Shown: piece after piece, positions 1 to 4,364 of the stretch | How positions within the stretch are numbered: the first letter of the stretch is position 1 | Layout of the letters: each line of letters begins with the position of its first letter | Assembly (NCBI GenBank): GCA_016177145.1 | Contig: JACOVV010000118.1 | Coordinates: 1-7,198 of the forward strand | DNA length: 7,198 nucleotides | Source: Candidatus Omnitrophota bacterium | GTDB taxonomy: Bacteria > Omnitrophota > Gorgyraeia > JACOVV01 | Direction of reading: 5' to 3' | Notes under the pieces: generated by a model | Told to the model about the DNA's origin: nothing | Database searches by the model: none | Seen by the model: only the letters and a program-made list of their open reading frames with translations | Program-made: the position numbers and the translations under genes

Positions 1-85
1 CGTGATTTCTTCCGCACCGAAAAATTTCAGAGACGGAACTCTTTAAGAGGTAAGCAAATAAAAGTATTCCCTCTTTTTTTCTAAT

Positions 86-102
86 TTGGCACGAAATTTG
101 CA
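86..102 (+). promoter_or_regulatory. Sigma-54 (-24/-12) promoter of the envelope operon
   Basis: The segment TTGGCACGAAATTTGCA matches the sigma-54 consensus YTGGCACG-N4-TTGCW at every defined position. GG (88-89) and GC (100-101) are separated by the required 10 bases. If GG is -25/-24 and GC is -13/-12, transcription should start at about G113. That lies downstream of the ATG at 109, so the ATG at 127 is the usable start, with a leader of about 14 nt. Promoters of this class need an AAA+ enhancer-binding activator. Its site would normally lie upstream of base 1, and only a short inverted repeat (CTCTT-T-AAGAG, 39-49) is visible here. The sigma factor gene itself is in this window. Confidence 0.88.
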
Positions 103-114
103 TAAATTATGAGT

Positions 115-120
115 AGGAGA
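115..120 (+). promoter_or_regulatory. Shine-Dalgarno site that fixes the start of the OmpA-LysM gene
   Basis: AGGAGA lies 6 nt before the ATG at 127. It falls after the in-frame ATG at 109, so it can only serve the later start. This agrees with the transcription start near 113 predicted from the sigma-54 promoter. Confidence 0.8.
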
Positions 121-126
121 AAGAGC

Positions 127-1065
127 ATGAAGATAATGCGATATCAAAGACGGTTTTCTTTTGTTGCTTTGTTGGGGATTCTTTTTGCGCTCTCTTCTTT
201 AGCCAATGGGGCCAACGGGGCCAGCGGGGAACGGGATTTTGAATGGTGGCCGACCGATGCCAAACCGAGGCCGGTCAAGGATGAGGAACGGGGAGGGTAC
301 TGGTGGTGGCCTGCTGAGCCGGGGAAGGTCAGACCCTGGGGCAACCGGGGATATGTTTACGTCTATAAGCTTATTTTTGATTACCAGGCGGAGGAATTGC
401 CTGCCCCGCAGCCGCAGGAATTAAGATCATCCTTGCTCATTAAAAAGATCGTCAGAAATGTCAAAATTTATTTTGACTACAACAAGGCGGAATTGCGCGG
501 CGACGCCAGGCAGATTCTTGGAAAAGCGGCAGAGACTTTACAGAAAAATCCAGAGACATCGATCCTGATCACGGGCAATTGCGATCTTCGCGGTTCTGAA
601 GTCTATAACGAAAAATTAGGAAGGAAAAGAGCCGAAGCGGTCAAGGAATGGATGCTGGCGAACGGAGTCGGAGAAGAGCGGATTCGAATCGTGAGCCGAG
701 GGAAACTGGACGCGGTCGCTCCTATCCATGACCTGGTGGGAATGCAGAAGGACCGAAACGCCCAGTTTATGATCGCGGAAGTGGAAGAGGTGATGATTCC
801 TTACGATGCGCCCCCAGAGACGATCCAGGCAAAGAAAATTGAAGAAGGGAAATATCTCCAGGAGAAACAGGAACCGATGGAGTCGGCCGTGAGAGTAGCC
901 GTCAGGGAATACGTCGTTCAAAAAGGGGATACGTTATGGAAAATAGCCCGGGAACAGACCGGCGACGGCCACCGTTGGAAATATCTCTTTGAGTTCAACA
1001 AAGACAGGATCAGCGATCCCGCGAAGTTAAAAGCCGGGCAAAAGATCATGATCCCAATCGAGTAA
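127..1065 (+). CDS. Exported OmpA-family peptidoglycan-binding protein with C-terminal LysM domain
   Basis: The protein is 312 aa from the start at 127. Residues 1 to about 29 form a signal peptide: basic start (KIMRYQRR), hydrophobic core, then the ANGANGASG stretch around the likely cleavage site. Residues 40-71 carry two Trp-rich copies of a WWP...K.RP motif. Residues about 103-217 are an OmpA C-terminal domain, with the strand VKIYFDYNKAELR, then GNCDLRGSEVYN and LGRKRAEAV. The Asp of CDLRG (153) and an Arg of LGRKRA match the residues that grip diaminopimelate in this family. Residues 261-310 are a LysM domain (YVVQKGDTLWKIA...LKAGQKIMIP). The protein should therefore hold peptidoglycan through two unrelated modules, in the periplasm. 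No beta-barrel or lipobox is evident, so how it attaches to the outer membrane, if it does, is unclear. It is the first gene behind a sigma-54 promoter and is followed after 19 nt by a lipoprotein gene. Confidence 0.88.
   Translation: MKIMRYQRRFSFVALLGILFALSSLANGANGASGERDFEWWPTDAKPRPVKDEERGGYWWWPAEPGKVRPWGNRGYVYVYKLIFDYQAEELPAPQPQELRSSLLIKKIVRNVKIYFDYNKAELRGDARQILGKAAETLQKNPETSILITGNCDLRGSEVYNEKLGRKRAEAVKEWMLANGVGEERIRIVSRGKLDAVAPIHDLVGMQKDRNAQFMIAEVEEVMIPYDAPPETIQAKKIEEGKYLQEKQEPMESAVRVAVREYVVQKGDTLWKIAREQTGDGHRWKYLFEFNKDRISDPAKLKAGQKIMIPIE
203..229 (+). repeat. Three tandem 9-bp units in the signal-peptide region
   Basis: CCAATGGGG, CCAACGGGG and CCAGCGGGG follow each other with no gap. 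In frame they encode the tripeptides ANG, ANG and ASG at the C-terminal end of the signal peptide. Gain or loss of a unit would keep the frame and change only the cleavage region. Confidence 0.75.
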
Positions 1066-1084
1066 GAAGGAAATTCGAAAAACC

Positions 1085-1417
1085 ATGTCAAGGATCATCG
1101 TTGTTTTATTCATTGTGATGGCCGCGTTTTTCGTCTCTTCACTGAGCTGCCGCAAGGAGAGCGAAAGCGCTGCGAAAGGGAAGAAAGTGGAAGCGCAAAA
1201 CGAGGTGATGGAGTACCGGCTCAGGTCTGAAGACAGGGTGCAACAGACGCAAAGGGCGCTCAAGAAAGCGGGGTTGTACCAGGGGGAGATTGACGGCAGA
1301 ATGAATCCTCGGACACACTCCGCCGTGATCGCGTTTCAGAAATCAAAAGGGCTTAGTCCCGACGGCATCGTAGGGACAAGAACATGGGAGGAGTTGAAGA
1401 AATGTTTAAAAGATTAA
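1085..1417 (+). CDS. Small putative lipoprotein with PG_binding_1 domain
   Basis: The protein is 110 aa. Residues 1-21 are a hydrophobic signal sequence ending in SSLSC. Cys22 could be lipidated, but position -3 is Ser where Leu is usual, so the lipobox is weak and ordinary cleavage or a membrane anchor remains possible. A short charged linker (residues 23-49) leads to a PG_binding_1 domain (about 50-108) with the family pattern: QRALKKAGLY, DG, PRT, FQ, GL, DG, VG, TW. In this family the three-helix domain binds peptidoglycan, often beside a catalytic domain, but no enzyme domain is present here. The gene lies 19 nt after the OmpA-LysM gene. An AGGAA is 12 nt before the ATG, rather far, so translation may be partly coupled. 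Its end overlaps the next gene, which carries the same domain. Confidence 0.8.
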   Translation: MSRIIVVLFIVMAAFFVSSLSCRKESESAAKGKKVEAQNEVMEYRLRSEDRVQQTQRALKKAGLYQGEIDGRMNPRTHSAVIAFQKSKGLSPDGIVGTRTWEELKKCLKD

Positions 1418-1872
1418 CGCTTTTTCTTTTGATGTTCAGTTTAGGCGGTTGTGTGACGGCGAACAACAAATCAAATCTTCAAGCGGAGCAATTCCAGCAT
1501 CAAATTCGTTCCCTGGAGATGGAGCTTGTGAAGAAGAACCAGGAAATCAACCAACTGGAGCAGGAGAACGCTGGTCTGGAAGATGAACTGGACAGGATGA
1601 AACAAAAGGAGGTGAGTCAGGCGGAAACAGGGGCATTTCAATCAACAGAGCAAGAAGCAAAAGGAACTGATTTGAAGACGCCAAAAATTTCCGCCAAAGC
1701 GCTTCAGAAATGCTTAAAAAACGCCGGGTTCTACAAAGGACCCCTGGACGGGAAAGCCGGCCCCCGGACCCGGGAAGCGATTAAGTCGTTCCAGAAAGCA
1801 AATGGACTGAAAGCGGATGGAGTCGTTGGCCGGCAGACATGGTTAAAATTAAGCCGGTATCATCAGGAATAA
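1402..1872 (+). CDS. Lipoprotein with coiled coil and C-terminal PG_binding_1 domain
   Basis: The protein is 156 aa from the ATG at 1402. An in-frame ATG at 1384 gives 6 more residues, but the 1402 start has GGGAGGAG (1386-1393) 8 nt upstream and makes a better signal peptide. The lipobox LGGC is canonical (Cys17). The following residue is Val, not Asp, which under the enteric rule points to the outer membrane. Residues about 25-70 are a Leu/Glu/Lys-rich coiled coil (RSLEMELVKKNQEINQLEQE). After a Ser/Thr/Glu linker comes a PG_binding_1 domain at about 97-152 (LQKCLKNAGFY, LDG, PRTREAIKSFQKANGL, DGVVG, TW). The plan (lipid anchor, rod, wall-binding head) is like that of an outer-membrane to peptidoglycan tether, in the style of Lpp or Pal but made of different parts. 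The gene overlaps the upstream one by 16 nt, so the two are probably translationally coupled. Confidence 0.85.
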   Translation: MFKRLTLFLLMFSLGGCVTANNKSNLQAEQFQHQIRSLEMELVKKNQEINQLEQENAGLEDELDRMKQKEVSQAETGAFQSTEQEAKGTDLKTPKISAKALQKCLKNAGFYKGPLDGKAGPRTREAIKSFQKANGLKADGVVGRQTWLKLSRYHQE

Positions 1873-1894
1873 AATAAAAAAAGGAGAAAACACG

Positions 1895-2284
1895 ATGCGA
1901 AAAAATAAAGCAATCGTCATACTGACGCTGTTAGTGATTGTGGGTTTCGCGTTTCAATCATTGTCCGCGGAACAGAAATCTCTGTCAAAGAAACCGATGA
2001 CGGCAAAAGCGGGAACCGAAACAGCCAAAAGCGGAGTGAACAATATCTTCGCTGGGAAGGTTATTAAAGTGAACGCCAAGGAATCCACTTTGACCGTTTC
2101 GTCTAAGACAGAGAAAAATCCTCTAACGGTCGCCTTTGATAGCCAGACCCTTTTCTATAAAGGCGGGAAGGTCGTCACGATCACGGCGTTGAAAAAGGGA
2201 GACCCGGTTCGGCTGGATTATGAAGTAAAAGGCGGACGTAATTTGGCCAGAGTCGTTCGAGCGGAGGAGACGAAAAAGAAATAA
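1895..2284 (+). CDS. Small exported protein of unknown function, probable beta-barrel (OB-like) fold
   Basis: The protein is 129 aa, with AAGGAG (1881-1886) 8 nt before the ATG. Residues 1-25 are a clear signal peptide with a plausible cleavage after SLSA. A Lys/Ala/Thr-rich linker (about 26-48) leads to a compact domain (about 51-122) of alternating hydrophobic strands: FAGKVIKVNAKESTLTVSS, LTVAFDSQTLFY, ITALKKGDPVRLDYE, ARVVR. The pattern of GKV.KV, TLTV and L..GD.V resembles small periplasmic OB-like domains such as DUF5666-type proteins. That match is by eye and the function is unknown. There is no lipobox, catalytic motif or Cys. It is the last gene of the operon, 22 nt after the coiled-coil lipoprotein. 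Its stop codon is only 3 bp from the stop of rpoN on the other strand. Confidence 0.75.
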   Translation: MRKNKAIVILTLLVIVGFAFQSLSAEQKSLSKKPMTAKAGTETAKSGVNNIFAGKVIKVNAKESTLTVSSKTEKNPLTVAFDSQTLFYKGGKVVTITALKKGDPVRLDYEVKGGRNLARVVRAEETKKK

Positions 2285-2287
2285 AAT

Positions 2288-3586
2288 TTATCGTAGAAAA
2301 GACGAAGGAATTTTAAGGCGGCTGCGGTATTTGGCGATCGTTCTCCTGGAAATGGAGATCCCTCCTTGACGGAGGGATTCCGCGATCATGTGGTCGGTAA
2401 GCGGTTTTTCGTTTTCCTCGTTGGAGAGGAACTGTTGTATCCTGGAGCAAATATTCCGGCTGGAAGCGGGTTCGCCATGGCGCGTTGGGAATTTGCCGCT
2501 AAAAAAAGATTTCAGTGAATAAGTCCCTTGAGGTGTAGCGGCATATTTGTTAGAGATAAGCCGGCTGACCGTAGAAAGATGAAGGTGTGTCTTTTCAGCG
2601 ACTTGATGGAGCGTCAAAGGTTTAAGCAGGGACAAGTCCTTTAAGAGGGCATCTTTTTGGATTTGCACGATAGTTTGAACGACTTTGCGTAGATTTTCTT
2701 TTCTTTGTTCCACCGCCCTGACCAGCCAGAGGGCGTTTTTGAGTTGGCCTTGAATAAACTCCCGCGTTTCTTCCGGGAGTTCAGGATCCCCAAGGAATTT
2801 TTTATATTCGGGGTTGATTTTAAGAGCGGGTAATTCAGTATCTTTAAAGATAATCTTATAGGTATTCCGATGTATTTCAACGGATATATCAGGTGCGACA
2901 GCCATATTTCTTTCTTCTTTGGAAAAAGAAGCGCCCGGTTTCGGATTTAATCGGCCGATTCTTTTTAAGGCCGGTTGAATGGAGATGAGGGGGACTTTAA
3001 GTTTTTGAGAAATTTCTTGGTATTTCTTCTGGTAAAGCTCCTTGAAACAATGAGAGACAACCTGATAAGCCAGTGATTCTTCTTCTTCCTGATTTCGTAA
3101 TTGGATTAAGAGGCACTCTCGCAAATCCCGCGCTCCGACTCCATAGGGCTCAAGGGCTTGAATCACTTCAAGAACTTCCTGGGCTTGGCCAAGAGAAAAA
3201 TCCTTTTCCTTCAAAAATTCTTCTAAAGGGATACGAAGATATCCATTGCTGTCGAGCTGCTCCACTAATTCTTCAGCGATGAAAAGTTGACCTTCATCCG
3301 CCAGATTCATTCGTAATTGATGGAGGAGATGATCCTGGAGCGACGGAGCCGGCGCCGCTATCTGTTCGGCTGGAGGAGTCTCATACTCCTCTCTCGTTCG
3401 CTTGACAGCGGTTCGAATTTTATCGATCAGAAGTTTACTCCCATCAGATTGAAGCAGCGGGTTTTCTGATTGCTTCTTCTGGAGATACTCCTTGAAAGCG
3501 GCGTGCGGGATCTGGAGCAGAGAAATCGCCTGCCTCAACTGCGGGGTAACGATCAGTTTGTGCGATGGACGAATAGCGAGTCTCAT
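2288..3586 (-). CDS. rpoN: RNA polymerase sigma-54 factor RpoN
   Basis: The protein is 432 aa from the ATG at 3586, a little shorter than E. coli RpoN (477 aa). Region I is intact (residues 1-46: LIVTPQLRQAISLLQIP, then ENPLLQ). It binds the activator and holds the holoenzyme inactive. Region II (about 47-78) is short and charged. The core-binding domain spans about 79-270 and includes LDSNGYL and LEPYGVGARDLRECLL. The helix-turn-helix lies at about 324-348 (HLHLSTVSRLISNKY), followed by TPQGTYSLKSFF. The RpoN box that reads the -24 element is SRRTIAKYRS (413-422), against the usual ARRTVAKYRE. All parts needed for function are present. A start at 3703 would add 39 residues that do not resemble RpoN and would overlap mazF, so it is not preferred. 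No Shine-Dalgarno site precedes 3586. The gene converges on the sigma-54-driven operon. Confidence 0.95.
   Translation of the reverse strand: MRLAIRPSHKLIVTPQLRQAISLLQIPHAAFKEYLQKKQSENPLLQSDGSKLLIDKIRTAVKRTREEYETPPAEQIAAPAPSLQDHLLHQLRMNLADEGQLFIAEELVEQLDSNGYLRIPLEEFLKEKDFSLGQAQEVLEVIQALEPYGVGARDLRECLLIQLRNQEEEESLAYQVVSHCFKELYQKKYQEISQKLKVPLISIQPALKRIGRLNPKPGASFSKEERNMAVAPDISVEIHRNTYKIIFKDTELPALKINPEYKKFLGDPELPEETREFIQGQLKNALWLVRAVEQRKENLRKVVQTIVQIQKDALLKDLSLLKPLTLHQVAEKTHLHLSTVSRLISNKYAATPQGTYSLKSFFSGKFPTRHGEPASSRNICSRIQQFLSNEENEKPLTDHMIAESLRQGGISISRRTIAKYRSRLKIPSSFLR
2358..2378. other. Inverted repeat (8-bp stem, 5-nt loop) inside the 3' end of rpoN
   Basis: ATCCCTCC and GGAGGGAT flank the loop TTGAC in a perfect stem. 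A weaker 5-bp stem (TCTCC/GGAGA, 2342-2358) lies just before it. The repeat is 74 nt past the stop of the plus-strand operon, so it would be the first strong hairpin in a read-through transcript from that side. No T-run follows on either strand, so it is not a standard intrinsic terminator. It may simply reflect the coding sequence. Confidence 0.45.
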
Positions 3587-3595
3587 TTGGGTAGT

Positions 3596-3604
3596 ATTAT
3601 AGCA
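3596..3604 (-). promoter_or_regulatory. Extended -10 promoter (TGCTATAAT) of rpoN
   Basis: On the minus strand TGCTATAAT gives a perfect -10 (3596-3601) with the TGN extension that can replace a good -35. No convincing -35 is present. The predicted transcription start is about 3 nt before the rpoN ATG at 3586. The mRNA would then be almost leaderless, which fits the absence of a Shine-Dalgarno site. The box lies in the 35-nt gap after the toxin gene, so rpoN can be expressed apart from the toxin-antitoxin operon. Confidence 0.55.
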
Positions 3605-3621
3605 TGCTTGGGTTAGAGGAA

Positions 3622-3963
3622 TTAGAGCCCCAGAAGAATCTTCAGGCGGTCTTCGACTTGAAAGAGGGTTTCTATGGGAACTCGGCCCCATTTCTTCAGA
3701 CATCGTTCCTTTGAAATAGATCGGATGGCTTCACATAATACTGCACTAGTGGTCTTGAGTCCCCCTTCCGGAGGTTGTAGGGTGACATGAAGAGGAATCC
3801 CACGAATAGTTGTCGTGATAGGCAGAACCACCACTAAGCCTGCGGGCCCTTCATTAAACAGATCATCGGAAATCACAAGAACCGGGCGTCTGCCTGCCTG
3901 TTCATGGCCTCGGATGGGACTAAGGTCTGCCAGCCAAATTTCACCCCGTAAAATAGAGGTCAT
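3622..3963 (-). CDS. mazF: MazF/PemK-family endoribonuclease toxin
   Basis: The protein is 113 aa, normal for MazF. It opens with RGEIWLADLSPIRG, then EQAGRRPVLVIS (21-32), where the paired Arg-Pro is the family signature and includes the expected catalytic Arg. Next come VVVLPITTTIRG with the conserved Thr region, KTTSAVLCEAIRSIS (70-84) and a C-terminal helix. Members of this family cut single-stranded mRNA at short sequences and stop growth. The cut site cannot be read from sequence. The ATG at 3963 shares ATGA with the antitoxin stop, so translation is likely coupled. A longer start at 4008 reads through the antitoxin in another frame and is not preferred. No catalytic residue appears lost, so the toxin is probably active. 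Confidence 0.9.
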   Translation of the reverse strand: MTSILRGEIWLADLSPIRGHEQAGRRPVLVISDDLFNEGPAGLVVVLPITTTIRGIPLHVTLQPPEGGLKTTSAVLCEAIRSISKERCLKKWGRVPIETLFQVEDRLKILLGL

Positions 3964-4217
3964 GGTTTCTTTTTTTTTCTTAACCCGTCCGATAATGCCT
4001 GATCCCACAGTTGCATTTCACGCTGGTATGCTTCCCATTGTTTGGGATCTTTCTTGAGGACTTCATAGGCGGTATTGGCTTGTTCTAATAGGCGCCTGCG
4101 CCGGTAATCCTCAATCACCCGATCCAGCATGGTCGGGAGAGAAACCCGGTAGCTTTTCGCAAATCCCATGACAATCTCCTTGGAAGCCGGGTTTATCCGA
4201 ATGATGTTACTGGCCAT
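3960..4217 (-). CDS. Antitoxin of the MazEF-like pair (ribbon-helix-helix type)
   Basis: The protein is 85 aa, with GGAGGG (4225-4230) 7 nt before the ATG. The N-terminal half (about 4-45, NIIRINPASKEIVMGFAKSY then LPTMLDRVIEDYRRRR) has the strand followed by two helices of a CopG/MazE-like DNA-binding dimer. The C-terminal half (AYEVLKKDPKQWEAY, WDQALSDGL) is the tail that would bind and block the toxin, a pattern common in antitoxins found before MazF. It should repress its own promoter by binding the 28-bp palindrome upstream. The C-terminus is Lys-rich and is encoded partly by a run of nine A. The stop overlaps the toxin start by 4 nt. Confidence 0.87.
   Translation of the reverse strand: MASNIIRINPASKEIVMGFAKSYRVSLPTMLDRVIEDYRRRRLLEQANTAYEVLKKDPKQWEAYQREMQLWDQALSDGLRKKKKP
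3969..3975 (-). other. In-frame slippery heptamer A_AAA_AAG before the toxin start
   Basis: Read on the minus strand in the antitoxin frame, the codons are AGA AAA AAA AAG AAA CCA TGA. The A run is nine long (3970-3978). The heptamer A AAA AAG is in the right phase for -1 slippage, and the -1 frame is the toxin frame, open through this point into the toxin ATG at 3963. A ribosome that slips would make an antitoxin-toxin fusion. The long A run also permits slippage by RNA polymerase. No upstream Shine-Dalgarno-like stimulator or clear downstream hairpin was seen, so the site is a candidate only. Confidence 0.45.
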
Positions 4218-4224
4218 GACTTAT

Positions 4225-4230
4225 CCCTCC
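4225..4230 (-). promoter_or_regulatory. Shine-Dalgarno site of the antitoxin gene
   Basis: GGAGGG on the minus strand lies 7 nt before the ATG at 4217. The predicted transcription start is near 4231, so the site would sit at the very 5' end of the mRNA. Confidence 0.75.
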
Positions 4231-4233
4231 AAT

Positions 4234-4261
4234 AATAAGTATACAATATTGTATACTTATT
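4234..4261. promoter_or_regulatory. 28-bp perfect palindromic operator of the toxin-antitoxin operon
   Basis: The half-site AATAAGTATACAAT is followed directly by its exact reverse complement, with no spacer (centre between 4247 and 4248). It fills the space between the -35 box and the -10 box of the antitoxin promoter and covers the -10. This is the expected place and form for an autoregulatory site bound by the antitoxin or the toxin-antitoxin complex. Confidence 0.82.
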
Positions 4262-4267
4262 TGTCAA
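4238..4267 (-). promoter_or_regulatory. Sigma-70-type promoter of the antitoxin-toxin operon
   Basis: On the minus strand TTGACA (4262-4267, perfect -35) is followed after 18 bp by TATACT (4238-4243, 5 of 6 match to the -10). Transcription would begin near 4231, leaving a leader of about 14 nt. The palindromic operator lies within it. Confidence 0.75.
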
Positions 4268-4303
4268 CTAGCATTTTTACGCTGCCGCACTTTTTCTTTT
4301 TCC

Positions 4304-4333
4304 TTGAGTTCTCCCCGAGATACCTTTTATACT
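4304..4333 (+). promoter_or_regulatory. Candidate sigma-70-type promoter of the MscS gene
   Basis: TTGAGT (4304-4309) and TATACT (4328-4333) are 18 bp apart. The predicted start is near 4340, inside the 32-bp palindrome that touches the -10. Transcription from here would exclude an upstream TTG start at 4304 and leave the ATG at 4364. Confidence 0.45.
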
Positions 4334-4364
4334 AGTAGGGGCACATTGCAATGTGCCCCTACTA
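4333..4364. repeat. 32-bp perfect palindrome (REP/MITE-like) in the MscS leader
   Basis: The half-site TAGTAGGGGCACATTG is followed at once by its exact reverse complement. The inner GTAGGGGC...GCCCCTAC form resembles short palindromic repeats scattered in many bacterial genomes. It is flanked on each side by TA, which could be a target duplication of an IS630/Tc1-type MITE or just part of the symmetry. The last base is the A of the likely MscS start codon. There is no T-run after it, so it is not an ordinary terminator. Confidence 0.7.

Noticed and set aside
1..84. Possible end of an upstream gene: frame 2 is open to a TAA at 44-46, frame 1 to a TAA at 82-84
   Set aside because: The stretches are too short to recognise a protein or to separate from chance. 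The small inverted repeat at 39-49 (5-bp arms) is too weak to call a terminator or activator site.
109..126. Start at ATG 109 for the OmpA-LysM gene
   Set aside because: It precedes the predicted sigma-54 transcription start (about 113), lacks a Shine-Dalgarno site, and the ATG at 127 has one at the right distance.
1384..1401. Start at ATG 1384 for the coiled-coil lipoprotein
   Set aside because: It adds MGGVEE before the signal peptide, and the purine-rich stretch after it is the Shine-Dalgarno site for the ATG at 1402.
3587..3703. 39-residue N-terminal extension of RpoN
   Set aside because: It does not resemble RpoN and overlaps mazF. The family's region I begins right at the 3586 start. 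An AAGGA near 3703 is noted, but its spacing is only 3 nt.
4304..4363. TTG start at 4304 for the MscS gene
   Set aside because: It has no Shine-Dalgarno site, runs through the palindrome and lies upstream of the predicted transcription start.
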